A stretch of DNA of 32,192 nucleotides from an uncultured Bacilli bacterium (GCA_947623815.1 CANQHO010000008.1:1-32192), one strand, 5' to 3'; shown: positions 8,170 through 16,626, numbered from the stretch's first letter. Program-made: numbers and translations. Notes: generated by a model from the sequence alone, not told the origin.

Positions 8170-9034
8170 ATGGATAAAATAATAACTAAAATCAAAAAAA
8201 CGCAATTAGAAATATTTGAAAATGCTAACGCTAATGTAATGGATTTATATTTCTATATTGGTAAAATTATATATGAGAATAGTGAATATGGTAACAATTT
8301 TATAAATAAAATCTCGATTGAATTAAAACTTAAATTTTCTAACGCTAAAGGTTACTCTCCTAGAAATCTTCGTGATATGAAGAAGTATTATTTATCTGTA
8401 AAAGACAATGAACTATTGAAGAAATATTCATATAAAATTCCGTGGTCACACAATACATTAAATGCATCGAGTTAAGGATTATAATCAAAAAATATGGTAT
8501 ATAAAAGAAACATATAATAATGGTTGGAGTTATGATTATTTAGAAATTCAAATAAAGCGAGATGCATATAAGAGACAAATTTTTGGAGATAAACCTAATA
8601 ACTTCAAATTAACTCTTTTACAACCTCAAAGTTTATTGGCAAAAGAAATTATGAAAGATCCTTATATATTTGATGTTGGTGCTTTACGTGAGAATTTTGT
8701 AGAAAAGGATATTGAAAAAGCAATGATAGATAGAATTAAAATGACTTTGTTAGAGTTAGGAAATGGATTTAGTTTTATCGCTAATCAGTATAGAGTTACA
8801 GTTAATGATGAAGAAAATTTTATTGATTTATTATTTTATCATACGAAACTACATTGTTATATTGCAATTGAACTTAAAAACAAAAAATTTATACCAGAAT
8901 ATGCAGGAAAAATGAATTATTATTTATCTGCCCTAGATGATATGTTAAAAACCGAACTAGATAATCCATCTATAGGTATTATACTTGTCAGAAATAAGAA
9001 TAAATTAAATGAGGAAAATTTCAAAGGTTTCTAA
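8170..9034 (+). pseudogene. Frameshifted DUF1016 (YhcG-type) PD-(D/E)XK nuclease
   Basis: Two consecutive frames make up one DUF1016/YhcG protein. The first (8170-8475) holds the N-terminal domain and ends IPWSHNT. The second (from 8462) continues VKDYNQKIWYIKETYNNGWS, then LQPQSLLAKEIMKDPYIFD, and the nuclease core ENFIDLLFYHTKLHCYIAIELK, which has the D and E-x-K residues of the PD-(D/E)XK fold. Removing one A from the AAA at 8460-8462 would join them as SHNT-L-MHRVKDY, so a single-base insertion broke the gene. The C-terminus is also short: the usual INKPIGVSEY-like tail is missing after NKLNEENF. DUF1016 proteins are often found near restriction systems. AAGG lies before the first ATG. 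The gene is inactive unless frameshifting occurs. Confidence 0.8.
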
Positions 9035-9121
9035 TTAAACAGTAATAAATTTAATTTAAAAGGTAAAAAATTGTAAAAAAAAGAATAAAAATCTAATTTT
9101 AGCATATAATAATATAAACAC

Positions 9122-9150
9122 TTGACGTACGGAAAAAAGTACGTTATAAT
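9122..9150 (+). promoter_or_regulatory. Promoter and operator of the toxin-antitoxin pair
   Basis: TTGACG (9122-9127) and TATAAT (9145-9150) are separated by exactly 17 bases, a near-consensus housekeeping promoter. The inverted repeat ACGTAC (9125-9130) and GTACGT (9139-9144) fills the -35/-10 spacer. YefM-type antitoxins repress their own promoter by binding GTAC-centred palindromes, so this is very probably the autoregulatory operator. Confidence 0.8.
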
Positions 9151-9169
9151 TTGACTGAGGTGAAAATCT

Positions 9170-9427
9170 ATGAACACAATAAATATAACTAATGCGAGAG
9201 CAAATTTATTTCAAATAGTATCAGATGTAAATGTTGGATACAATCCAATTACAATTGTTAATAACAAAGGAAAAAATGCAGTTTTAATATCAGAAGATGA
9301 ATGGAAAAATATTGAAGAAACTTTATTTTTATCAAGTATGCCAGGCTATGTTGAAAATATAAATGATATAAAAAAGAATGAAAACTGGGATAATGCTAAG
9401 GAATATGTCAAAGATGAAGAATGGTAA
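9170..9427 (+). CDS. yefM: Phd/YefM-family antitoxin
   Basis: The 85-residue protein has the YefM fold signature. It opens NITNARANLFQIVSDV, a DNA-binding N-terminal region, and continues with PITIVNNKGKNAVLISEDEW, the conserved central strand-turn-helix of the family. The acidic tail (KEYVKDEEW) would wrap the toxin. The antitoxin neutralises the co-encoded YoeB-type toxin and, as a complex, represses the promoter whose GTAC palindrome lies just upstream. GAGGTG sits 7 bases before the ATG. The gene overlaps the toxin gene by 14 bases, typical of coupled translation. It looks intact, unlike the two decayed genes upstream. Confidence 0.9.
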   Translation: MNTINITNARANLFQIVSDVNVGYNPITIVNNKGKNAVLISEDEWKNIEETLFLSSMPGYVENINDIKKNENWDNAKEYVKDEEW

Positions 9428-9695
9428 TTTTTATACAATTAAATTTTCTAAACAAGCTGAAAAAGATAAAATTAAACTAAAAAGTGCTAATTTAGATAAA
9501 AATTGTAAAAACATATTAAATTTAATGCTTGAAGATCCATTCTGTTACCCACCAACATATGAAAAATTAAATGGTGAATTATCTGGTTTGTATTCTAGAA
9601 GAATAAATAGACAACATAGAATTGTATACGAAGTTATAGAAAGTAAAAAAGAAATTCACATTTTAAGAATGTGGACACATTATGAAAAAATATAA
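9414..9695 (+). CDS. yoeB: Txe/YoeB-family mRNA interferase toxin
   Basis: The 93-residue protein shows the RelE-fold YoeB signature: FYTIKFSKQAEKDKIKLKSA, then PPTYEKLNGELSGLYSRRIN, then RQHRIVYEV and the ending ILRMWTHYEKI. The conserved glutamate, arginines and C-terminal His-Tyr pair are all present, so it should be active. YoeB cuts mRNA in the ribosomal A site and stops translation. The start at 9414 is preferred because AAGGA lies 11 bases upstream; the in-frame ATG at 9405 has this site only 2 bases away. The start lies inside the antitoxin reading frame. Confidence 0.9.
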   Translation: MKNGNFYTIKFSKQAEKDKIKLKSANLDKNCKNILNLMLEDPFCYPPTYEKLNGELSGLYSRRINRQHRIVYEVIESKKEIHILRMWTHYEKI

Positions 9696-9703
9696 TTAAA
9701 CAA

Positions 9704-9734
9704 AAAAGTTCATGAAAAATTTCATAGAACTTTT
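9704..9734. terminator. Bidirectional terminator after the toxin-antitoxin pair
   Basis: AAAAGTTC-ATGAAA pairs with TTTCAT-A-GAACTTTT (one bulged A), flanked by A and T runs on either side. It separates the toxin gene (+) from the sigma-K gene (-). Confidence 0.7.
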
Positions 9735-10434
9735 ATTTTTTAGTCTTTTTTTCCTGTTTCATAAATTCCCTAAGTATTTTAGTCAAAGCCCTTTTTTCTA
9801 TCCTTGACACATAACTTCTAGAAATATTTAACTCTTTAGCAATTTCCTTTTGTGTTATCGGTTTATCTATATTTAATCCATACCTTTTAGTAACTATCTC
9901 CTTTTCCCTATCATTTAAAACATCAAAATATTTTTTTAACAAATGTAAATTATCCTTATTATGAATATCTAAAGCAAAATCTGGTTTGGGCGTTTTTAAA
10001 ACATCCAAAAAAGTTATTTCATTTCCCTCCTTATCAAAACCAATCGGTTCATTAAGACTGACATTTTTACTATTTTTTTTATCACTTCTAAAATACATTA
10101 GAATTTCGTTTTCGATACATTTAGCACAATAAGTGGTAAGTTTTACTCCCTTTTTATAAGAAAAACTATCTACCCCTTTTATTAGTCCAATCGTTCCAAT
10201 ACTAATTAAATCATCTTCATCTCCTTTTTGATGATCATACTTTTTCACAATATGGGCAACTAACCTTAAATTATGTTCAATAAGTTTATTTCTTGCTTCC
10301 TTGCTTCCCAACTTAGCCTCATTTAAATACTTCTCTTCTTCCTCTTTCGATAAAGGATCTGGAAATAAATTATTTGAATAAGCAGCCGTAAAAATATAAA
10401 AATCTTTAAGTAACATTCTAAAAAAATCTAACAT
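9733..10434 (-). CDS. sigK: RNA polymerase sporulation sigma factor, pro-sigma-K type
   Basis: The 233-residue protein closely follows sigma-K. Region 2 is ARNKLIEHNLRLVAHIVKKY, EDDLISIGTIGLIKGVDSFS and YCAKCIENEILMYFR. Then come SLNEPIGFDKEGNEITFLDV and region 4 LNDREKEIVTKRYGL with the helix-turn-helix TQKEIAKELNISRSYVSRIE. The first about 20 residues are hydrophobic and end in AAYSNNLFPDPLS, lining up with the B. subtilis pro-sequence end SYVKNNAFPQPLS, where SpoIVFB cuts. The protein therefore seems to be made as an inactive, membrane-bound precursor that directs late mother-cell genes. The gene is uninterrupted (no skin element). I chose the ATG at 10432-10434, downstream of GGTGAT; a GTG is directly upstream. 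It is separated from yneF by a terminator. Confidence 0.85.
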   Translation of the reverse strand: MLDFFRMLLKDFYIFTAAYSNNLFPDPLSKEEEEKYLNEAKLGSKEARNKLIEHNLRLVAHIVKKYDHQKGDEDDLISIGTIGLIKGVDSFSYKKGVKLTTYCAKCIENEILMYFRSDKKNSKNVSLNEPIGFDKEGNEITFLDVLKTPKPDFALDIHNKDNLHLLKKYFDVLNDREKEIVTKRYGLNIDKPITQKEIAKELNISRSYVSRIEKRALTKILREFMKQEKKTKK

Positions 10435-10448
10435 CACATCACCATTAC

Positions 10449-10456
10449 ATTTTATG
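10449..10456 (-). promoter_or_regulatory. Possible sigma-E/sigma-K type -10 of sigK
   Basis: The minus strand reads CATAAAAT, seven of eight positions of the sigma-E -10 CATACAnT. The predicted transcript would start close to the ribosome site, and no convincing -35 is seen, so this is weak. Confidence 0.25.
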
Positions 10457-10482
10457 ACAATCTTTTTAATTTAAAAACAAAA

Positions 10483-10507
10483 AAACTATTGAATTTATCA
10501 ATAGTTT
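10483..10507 (-). terminator. Terminator of the parE-parC-yneF unit
   Basis: AAACTATTGA and TCAATAGTTT (10 bp) pair across a five-base loop; on the minus strand a run of seven T follows. It isolates sigK from the genes upstream of it. Confidence 0.8.
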
Positions 10508-10724
10508 ACATATACTTACTCATTTGTTTCATTGTTTGATTAACTTGTTTTTGACTAGGTTTTCTTCCCATACTAGTAAGCATAGCCTTAATCATTTGTT
10601 CATTGATAGGTGGATTCTTTTTCATATACTTTTCCATAACTTTTCTCGCTATAAAAAATCCGGCAATCGCTCCTACTATAAAACCACCTAATATTTGAAA
10701 TATATCAACTAACCATGCTGGCAT
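10506..10724 (-). CDS. yneF: YneF family (UPF0154) small membrane protein
   Basis: The 72-residue protein has one N-terminal transmembrane helix (IFQILGGFIVGAIAGFFIAR) followed by KYMKKNPPINEQMIKAMLTS and a short basic tail (GRKPSQKQVNQTMKQM). This is the full YneF/UPF0154 pattern, including the invariant KKNPPINEQM. Its molecular function is not established. The start is the ATG at 10722-10724, preceded by AGAGGTGAT; an in-frame upstream ATG overlaps that ribosome site and is unlikely. It is the last gene of the topoisomerase IV unit, 51 bases after parC. Confidence 0.9.
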   Translation of the reverse strand: MPAWLVDIFQILGGFIVGAIAGFFIARKVMEKYMKKNPPINEQMIKAMLTSMGRKPSQKQVNQTMKQMSKYM

Positions 10725-10775
10725 ATTATCACCTCTCATTTACATTCTACTAAATTATAGTATTTATTTCAACTA

Positions 10776-13283
10776 TTATTGCTTATTTTCCATTTCTTTT
10801 AAGAAATCATCAATAGTAAGCATCTTTTTATCAATACTATCTAAAGACAAATTTTCCTTTTCAATAACTTCAGTTTGTTCTTTTTCCTCTAAATGAACTT
10901 CCTTAAAACACTCTAATATTTTTTGTTTAGATATATTACTTCCTGTTGCGTAACGATCATTTATTGGAAGTTCAGTAAGTTTTACTGATTTAATTTCCGT
11001 TTTGGTTTTAAGTAATAAATAATCTTTAAACTCTAAAATAAAGGCATTTAGTAAATGATAAGGATTAGTTTTAACATCCCGAATTACTTGAACTCCCCTT
11101 CTGGCTCTAGTAGTTCTTTCAAACTCAGTTAAGCGAATTCTTTTACCTGTATTTTTATCAGTTACAATAGTTAAATATTCGTAATCATCATTATACAATA
11201 TTCCACTAACAACTTCATCATTTTTTAAGGCAACCGCTTTAACTCCACTAGTTTTTAAACCTGTTACTGGTATTTCATCAGTTAAATAAGTAAGACCATA
11301 TCCGTTTTTCGTAACTACAAATACATAAGGATACTCTAAATCACTGACACTTTTAACTAAATCATTTTCCTTTAACTTTATAGCCACAATTGGTTTAGAA
11401 GTTCTTTGGGATTTAAAATCTGATAAATTGGTTCTTTTAACCATTCCATTTTTCGTAAATATAGTAATATGTTTTCCACAATCAAAATCGTATACTGGCA
11501 AAGCAAATAAAATATTTTCTTCCGCCTTTATCGGAATTAAATTACTGATATGTTTACCTAAATCTTTCCATTTTAAATCTGGTAATTCATGAACTTTAAT
11601 ACTTAAGTAATTACCTAAATCCGTAAATAATAAAATCGTATCTAATGTATTCATCTTAAATAAACCGATTAAATAATCACTTTCTTTTAAAGATGTTTCG
11701 GTATTGGCATCATAACTTCTTAAAGAAGTTCTTTTAATATACCCTTCTTTAGATATAGACACAATCACATCTTCTTTAGGAATCATCGATTCAGTATCTA
11801 TTTTTATTTCCGTTATTTCATCTTTAATAACTGTTTTTCGATCAGTTCCATATTCACTGGCTATTTTAGTAAGTTCATCTTTCATTAGTTGTTTTAATTT
11901 TTCTTCACTTTTTAAAATTTCTTCTAATCCTTGGATAAGTAATTTTAAATTTTGATATTCTTCTTTTAAAGTTTCCACATCAGTATTACTTAACCGATAT
12001 AATTGTAAATCAACAATGGCTTTAGCCTGTTCTAAAGTAAAAGCAAATTCTTCTACTAAATTATTTATCGAATCCGTTCTATTTTTACTTTTTCTAATAC
12101 AACTTATTACTTCATCTAAAATATCTAATGCTTTGATTAAACCTTCGACAATGTGCATTCTTTTTCTAGCCACTTCCAAATCAAAATTGGTTCTTTTTAC
12201 AATTACTTCCCTTTGATGTTTAATATAAGCATCTAAAATAGGCAGAATACCTAAAGTCATCGGTCTTCTATTTACAATGGCTACCATATTAAAAGCATAA
12301 GATATTTGCATATCGGTATTTTTTAATAAATAGTTTAATACTAATTCTTCATTGGCATCTTTTTTTAAATCGATTGCTACTCTAACTGGTTCTTTTCGAT
12401 TGGATTCATCCCGCACATCGGCTATACCGGCTACTTTTTTATCAATTATGATGTCCCCAATTTTTTTGACCATATTAGATTTATTGACATCAAAAGGTAT
12501 TTCGGTAATTAAAATTTGTTTTTTACCTTTTTCTTTGATAATTTCGTATTTAGAGCGAACAACAATTTTTCCGCGACCCGTCGTATAGGCATCAATTAAA
12601 CCTTTTTTTCCTTCGATAATACCTCCCGTTGGAAAATCAGGACCTTTGACGATATCTAAAACTTGCTCTAAAGAACCATCTGGATTATCGATTCGCCAAA
12701 CCGTCGCATCGATTATTTCTTTTAAGTTATGGGGGGGAATGTTAGTGGCATACCCGGCACTTATTCCCGTAGCACCATTAACTAATAAACAAGGAAATTT
12801 GGCCGGTAAAACTACAGGTTCCCATAAAGTGTCGTCAAAGTTAGGTGCAAAATCAACAGTATTTTTATCAATATCTTTTAATAGTTCACTACTTATTTTG
12901 GCCAGTCTTGCTTCCGTATAACGCATGGCCGCTGGACCATCGCCATCCATAGAACCATTGTTTCCTTGAATATCGATATAAACGGTATTTTGTTTCCACC
13001 ACTGACTCATTCGAATCATGGCTTCATAAATACTAGAATCCCCATGCGGGTGATATTTACCCATAACATCCCCAACGGCAGTGGCCGATTTTTTATGAGG
13101 TTTATCATAAGTATTATGGTTTCTATACATTCCATATAAAATTCTTCGTTGAACCGGTTTTAATCCATCCCGAACATCAGGTAACGCTCTTTCTTGGATA
13201 ATACTTTTTGAGTAATCACCAAACCGTTCACCCATTATTTCTTCTAAGGCATAATTACAAATTTTGTCACTGATATCTTGCAT
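10776..13283 (-). CDS. parC: DNA topoisomerase IV subunit A
   Basis: The 835-residue breakage-reunion subunit works with ParE to decatenate daughter chromosomes. It opens with the winged-helix region [20 protein letters not shown]. The catalytic arginine-tyrosine pair is Arg121-Tyr122 in [10 protein letters not shown]. The motif [19 protein letters not shown] is of the ParC type; GyrA has [19 protein letters not shown]. The quinolone-determining segment [11 protein letters not shown] (78-88) keeps Ser83 and Glu87, the equivalents of S. aureus Ser80 and Glu84, so no classic resistance change is seen. The C-terminal part has beta-pinwheel blades and ends in an acidic tail. AAAGGTGAT precedes the ATG. 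It follows parE by 14 bases, so the two are co-transcribed. Confidence 0.96.
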   Translation of the reverse strand: MQDISDKICNYALEEIMGERFGDYSKSIIQERALPDVRDGLKPVQRRILYGMYRNHNTYDKPHKKSATAVGDVMGKYHPHGDSSIYEAMIRMSQWWKQNTVYIDIQGNNGSMDGDGPAAMRYTEARLAKISSELLKDIDKNTVDFAPNFDDTLWEPVVLPAKFPCLLVNGATGISAGYATNIPPHNLKEIIDATVWRIDNPDGSLEQVLDIVKGPDFPTGGIIEGKKGLIDAYTTGRGKIVVRSKYEIIKEKGKKQILITEIPFDVNKSNMVKKIGDIIIDKKVAGIADVRDESNRKEPVRVAIDLKKDANEELVLNYLLKNTDMQISYAFNMVAIVNRRPMTLGILPILDAYIKHQREVIVKRTNFDLEVARKRMHIVEGLIKALDILDEVISCIRKSKNRTDSINNLVEEFAFTLEQAKAIVDLQLYRLSNTDVETLKEEYQNLKLLIQGLEEILKSEEKLKQLMKDELTKIASEYGTDRKTVIKDEITEIKIDTESMIPKEDVIVSISKEGYIKRTSLRSYDANTETSLKESDYLIGLFKMNTLDTILLFTDLGNYLSIKVHELPDLKWKDLGKHISNLIPIKAEENILFALPVYDFDCGKHITIFTKNGMVKRTNLSDFKSQRTSKPIVAIKLKENDLVKSVSDLEYPYVFVVTKNGYGLTYLTDEIPVTGLKTSGVKAVALKNDEVVSGILYNDDYEYLTIVTDKNTGKRIRLTEFERTTRARRGVQVIRDVKTNPYHLLNAFILEFKDYLLLKTKTEIKSVKLTELPINDRYATGSNISKQKILECFKEVHLEEKEQTEVIEKENLSLDSIDKKMLTIDDFLKEMENKQ

Positions 13284-13297
13284 ACAATCACCTTTTT

Positions 13298-15205
13298 CTA
13301 AATGATATAATTATCTTCTAAAGAAAATATAACGTTTTCTTCAATCCAAGCCTTTCTTGGTTCTACTTTATCTCCCATTAAGACACTTACTCTTTTTTCG
13401 GCCATGGATGCATCTATTATATTGACTTTAATCAAACTGCGATTGGCGGGATCCATAGTAGTTTCCCAAAGTTGTTCCGCATCCATTTCTCCTAAACCTT
13501 TATATCTTTTGGTTTGGGTAGTTTTTCCTTTATAACTATCAATTACTTCTTTTCTTTCTTCTTCCGTCCATACGTAATGTTTTTCTTTTCCACAAGATAC
13601 TTGGTATAGAGGTGGACGGGCGATATAAAGTTTGCCATTTTCTATTAAAGGTTTCATATAACGATAGAAAAAAGTAAGAAGTAAAACTTGGATATGGGAT
13701 CCATCGACATCGGCATCAGTCATAATTATAACTTTATCATAATTACAATCTTCAATGGTAAAATCACTACCTACTCCCGCTCCTATCGTATATATCATCG
13801 TATTGATTTCTTCATTTTTAAGAATTTCTTCCATTTTGGCTTTTTCGGTATTTAACACTTTACCCCGCAAAGGTAAAATGGCTTGAAATTTACTATCACG
13901 CCCCAATTTAGCACTTCCACCAGCGGAATCACCTTCGACCAAAAATAGTTCATTGATTTTAGGATTTTTCTTTTGGGCCGCCGCTAATTTACCACTGATA
14001 TTTCGATCCTTAGCCCCTTTTCCTTTACCTTGTCTAGCTAAGTCTCTAGCTTTTCTAGCCGCTTCGCGAACATTTTTACTTTTGACCATCTTTTCTAATA
14101 TTTTAGTGGCACTTACTTTATTTTCCTCTAAGAAAAATTGTAATTGTTCAATTACGATACCCTCAACGACATTACGCGCTAAAGGAGTTCCGAGTTTTCC
14201 TTTAGTTTGACCTTCAAATTGTAATAAGGCTTCGGGAATTTGTAAATTGATAATGGCGGTTAAACCTTCTCTAGTATCTGGGCCATCAAAATTTTTATCT
14301 TTGGCTTTCAAAAAACCATTGTTTCTGGCGTAATCATTAAAAACTCTGGTAATGGCTGATTTAAAACCAACTTCATGGGTACCACCATCAGTTGTTTTGA
14401 CATTGTTGACAAACGATATAATATTTTCGGAATAAGTATCACTGTATTGAAAGGCTACTTGGACTTTTATTCCTTCTTTTTCGCCTTCAAAGGAAGTTAC
14501 ATTATGTAAAGTTGTTTTATCTTCGTTTAAATATTCAACAAAGGCTTTTAAACCATCTTCATAATGGAATATTTCTTTTTTGTTGTCGGCAATATCCTCA
14601 ACTTCAACAGTTAATCCTTTAAGTAAAAATGCACACTCTTGCATTCTTTCACAAATATCAGTGAAAGAAAAATGAATACTGGAAAAAATAGTTTCATCGG
14701 GCATAAAACGAACGGTCGTCCCCGTTTTAAAAGTTTTGTTTAATTGTTTCAATGGTATTTTAGTTTTTCCCCCATCTTCAAAACGAATATAATGTTCAAA
14801 ACCATCTCTTTTAATAGTTACTTCCATCCATTTACTTAAAGCATTTACTACACTGGCCCCAACCCCATGAAGTCCACCGGATACTTTATATCCACTGCTT
14901 TCAAATTTACCTCCAGCATGTAATACGGTACAAATTACTTCCGGGGTACTTACGCCACTAGAGTGCATTCCAACTGGCATACCTCTTCCTTCATCGGCTA
15001 CACTGACACTACCATCTTCATGTAAAGTTATTTTTATTTTTTTACCAAAACCGTTGATAGCCTCATCGATGGCATTATCGACAATTTCCCAAACTAAATG
15101 GTGTAAACCTCTTTTATCAGTTGAACCGATATACATCCCTGGTCTTTTTCTAACGGCATCTAAACCTTCTAATATTTTTATTGAACTTTCATCATAATTT
15201 GCCAT
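13298..15205 (-). CDS. parE: DNA topoisomerase IV subunit B
   Basis: The 635-residue ATPase subunit has the GHKL ATP site EIVDNAIDEAINGFG with DEGRGMPVGMH and GGLHGVGASVVNALS, the transducer domain, and a TOPRIM domain with EGDSAGGSAKLGRD and DADVDGSHI that binds magnesium. The opening LEGLDAVRKRPGMYIGSTDKRGLHHLVWE and the length match Bacillota ParE more closely than GyrB. It powers strand passage for ParC, encoded next. AAGGTGAT lies 7 bases before the ATG. A housekeeping promoter with near-ideal spacing is upstream, its -35 lying inside the terminator arm of the preceding gene. Confidence 0.95.
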   Translation of the reverse strand: MANYDESSIKILEGLDAVRKRPGMYIGSTDKRGLHHLVWEIVDNAIDEAINGFGKKIKITLHEDGSVSVADEGRGMPVGMHSSGVSTPEVICTVLHAGGKFESSGYKVSGGLHGVGASVVNALSKWMEVTIKRDGFEHYIRFEDGGKTKIPLKQLNKTFKTGTTVRFMPDETIFSSIHFSFTDICERMQECAFLLKGLTVEVEDIADNKKEIFHYEDGLKAFVEYLNEDKTTLHNVTSFEGEKEGIKVQVAFQYSDTYSENIISFVNNVKTTDGGTHEVGFKSAITRVFNDYARNNGFLKAKDKNFDGPDTREGLTAIINLQIPEALLQFEGQTKGKLGTPLARNVVEGIVIEQLQFFLEENKVSATKILEKMVKSKNVREAARKARDLARQGKGKGAKDRNISGKLAAAQKKNPKINELFLVEGDSAGGSAKLGRDSKFQAILPLRGKVLNTEKAKMEEILKNEEINTMIYTIGAGVGSDFTIEDCNYDKVIIMTDADVDGSHIQVLLLTFFYRYMKPLIENGKLYIARPPLYQVSCGKEKHYVWTEEERKEVIDSYKGKTTQTKRYKGLGEMDAEQLWETTMDPANRSLIKVNIIDASMAEKRVSVLMGDKVEPRKAWIEENVIFSLEDNYII

Positions 15206-15224
15206 ATAATAATCACCTTATTTA

Positions 15225-15253
15225 TTTATAACAGAAAAAGAAAAAAAGGTCAA
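15225..15253 (-). promoter_or_regulatory. Housekeeping promoter of parE-parC-yneF
   Basis: On the minus strand, TTGACC (15248-15253) and TATAAA (15225-15230) are separated by 17 bases. Confidence 0.65.
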
Positions 15254-15274
15254 ATATTTTGACACTTATTTGAC
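15249..15274 (-). terminator. Terminator of the small gene upstream of parE
   Basis: GTCAAATA and TATTTGAC (8 bp) pair across ten bases. On the minus strand the stem is followed by C and seven T. The 3' arm also supplies the -35 box of parE. Confidence 0.6.
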
Positions 15275-15277
15275 AAC

Positions 15278-15511
15278 TTATTTACCTATTTTTTTGACTT
15301 TTTGATGATGTTTTTCTAAACAATTTAATTTTTGATTTTCTATATAACAGTTTAAAGCATTATAACCAATTAAAAATGTATAAAGACTTATAACTATTGG
15401 CTTTTTACTACGGAAACTAATAGCACATAAAGTAAACAATCCCGTTTTTAAGGCTCTAGCATTGCGATTAAAACGGATATTTTCTATATCGGCTCTTACA
15501 TAAGAATCCAT
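15278..15511 (-). CDS. Small protein of unknown function with hydrophobic middle
   Basis: A 77-residue protein that I do not recognise. It has a basic N-terminal region (IENIRFNRNARALK), a hydrophobic centre interrupted by a basic FRSKKP, with a likely membrane helix in IVISLYTFLIGYNAL, and a lysine-rich tail (HHQKVKKIGK). AAAGGAGC lies 8 bases upstream of the ATG, and a strong housekeeping promoter and a terminator frame it, so it is probably a real gene. It diverges from gerQ. Three cysteines are present, without a CxxC pattern. Confidence 0.6.
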   Translation of the reverse strand: MDSYVRADIENIRFNRNARALKTGLFTLCAISFRSKKPIVISLYTFLIGYNALNCYIENQKLNCLEKHHQKVKKIGK

Positions 15512-15539
15512 CTAATATGCTCCTTTCATTAGTAGCATT

Positions 15540-15568
15540 ATAATAACAATTATATTTTTATTTGTCAA
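15540..15568 (-). promoter_or_regulatory. Housekeeping promoter of the 77-residue gene
   Basis: On the minus strand, TTGACA (15563-15568, full consensus) and TATTAT (15540-15545) are separated by 17 bases. Confidence 0.7.
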
Positions 15569-15572
15569 GCAA

Positions 15573-15602
15573 GCATTTTTTTAAGCAAATAACATATACA
15601 TT
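15573..15602 (+). promoter_or_regulatory. Candidate sigma-E-type promoter of gerQ
   Basis: GCATTTT (15573-15579) and TATACATT (15595-15602), 15 bases apart, each differ at one position from the B. subtilis sigma-E elements (G/T-A/C-ATATT and CATACAnT, spacing 13-15). No housekeeping -10 is visible. The expected transcript would start close to the ribosome site, so the call needs testing. Confidence 0.4.
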
Positions 15603-15621
15603 TAAAGAAAGGATGGATATT

Positions 15622-15987
15622 ATGAATAATAATTATATGGGGCAAACGATATTCCCTGGGCAACCATTATTTAGTGGTAATACTCCCGTTCCCGATCAAC
15701 AAACAGCTCAAACAACTACTCCGATGTTGCCTTTAGAACAATCGTATATTGAAAATATTTTAAGGTTAAATAAAGGTAAAAAAATAAGAGTTCACATGAC
15801 TTTCCCGGACTCAAATGAATTTCGTGACCGCGAATTTAGTGGTATAATAGAACAAGCCGGAAGAGATCATCTTATCATCAGTGAACCTGGTAGTGGCAAA
15901 TGGGAATTATTACTTATGATTTATGTTGATTTTATTACATTTGACGAACCGATAAATTATAGTGAAGAATTTATCCCAAAAGACTAG
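15622..15987 (+). CDS. gerQ: Spore coat protein GerQ
   Basis: The 121-residue protein has a glutamine/proline-rich N-terminal region (about 1-45) and a conserved C-terminal core: QSYIENILRLNKGKKIRVHM, then FSGIIEQAGRDHLIISEPGS and WELLLMIYVDFITFDEPINY. These are hallmarks of GerQ (YwdL), a coat protein crosslinked by the transglutaminase Tgl in B. subtilis and needed there for normal localisation of the cortex hydrolase CwlJ. The start at 15622 has AAAGG 9 bases upstream; upstream in-frame ATGs do not. A sigma-E-like promoter lies just in front, fitting the mother-cell expression known for gerQ. It is good evidence of sporulation ancestry. Confidence 0.85.
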   Translation: MNNNYMGQTIFPGQPLFSGNTPVPDQQTAQTTTPMLPLEQSYIENILRLNKGKKIRVHMTFPDSNEFRDREFSGIIEQAGRDHLIISEPGSGKWELLLMIYVDFITFDEPINYSEEFIPKD

Positions 15988-16004
15988 CATTTATTTTTTA
16001 GGTT

Positions 16005-16013
16005 TGCTATAAT
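16005..16013 (+). promoter_or_regulatory. Extended -10 promoter of the LemA gene
   Basis: TG-C-TATAAT, about 17 bases before the LemA ATG, giving a very short leader. Confidence 0.5.
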
Positions 16014-16029
16014 TATAATAGGTGGTAGG

Positions 16030-16566
16030 ATGACAACAGTAATAATAGCAATTTTAATATTTATAATTATCTGTATGTTCTTAATTTGGTTGATTAGTGG
16101 TTATAATAGATTTCAAACTTTTATCATCAGAATAAATGAAGCGGAAAATTTTATTGACACAACTTTAAGAAAACGTTTTGATTTATTAAATAAATCAGTG
16201 GCAATTATCCAAGAAAAGGCTGATGATAAAAAAATAATGACTAGAGTTATAAGTCTTAAAGATAAAAAAGTCAACAATTTTGAACTAGATAGAGAGTTAT
16301 ATGAATGTATCAATGATTTCAATCGTTATAAGGAAAAGTTTCCAGAATTAACAGATAATGAAACATTTTTAAAAATTGATTTGAATTTAAGTGAATCAGA
16401 GGCTGAAATTGTGGCCGCTAGAAAGTATTATAATGATATTATTACTGATTACAATAAATTAGTTAAAAGATTTCCTAGTAATATGATTGCTTTAGTATTT
16501 AGATACAAAGTTAAAATGTATTATGATGGTAAAGAAGATTTTGACGATAAAGTATTTAAAATGTAA
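16030..16566 (+). CDS. LemA family protein
   Basis: The 178-residue protein starts with a transmembrane helix (about 4-24, VIIAILIFIIICMFLIWLIS) directly followed by GYNRF and the helical LemA core: EAENFIDTTLRKRFDLLNKS, LNLSESEAEIVAARKYYND and ITDYNKLVKRFPSNMIAL. This order (helix, YN, R-R-DL-P/NL, A-R-YN, FP-N) is the family signature. The function of LemA proteins is not established; the N-terminus is expected outside and the helical domain faces one side of the membrane. A short leader with GGTGGTAGG precedes the ATG. It ends in a strong terminator, so it is a single-gene unit after gerQ. Confidence 0.88.
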   Translation: MTTVIIAILIFIIICMFLIWLISGYNRFQTFIIRINEAENFIDTTLRKRFDLLNKSVAIIQEKADDKKIMTRVISLKDKKVNNFELDRELYECINDFNRYKEKFPELTDNETFLKIDLNLSESEAEIVAARKYYNDIITDYNKLVKRFPSNMIALVFRYKVKMYYDGKEDFDDKVFKM

Positions 16567-16590
16567 ATCGATAGAAATATCGATTTTTTT
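16565..16590 (+). terminator. Terminator of the LemA gene
   Basis: AAATCGATA and TATCGATTT pair perfectly across a GAAA tetraloop, followed by a T run to 16590. The stop codon overlaps the first arm. Confidence 0.85.
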
Positions 16591-16626
16591 ATTTTTACTT
16601 AAAATATGCTATACAAACAATATTTC

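Noticed and set aside
6646-9730. Integrative element inserted at tRNA-Leu
   Set aside because: No second copy of the tRNA 3' end and no integrase gene were found downstream, so only an accessory cluster can be claimed.
12016-14210. Plus-strand frames inside parC and parE
   Set aside because: They overlap highly conserved topoisomerase domains on the opposite strand and have no independent features.
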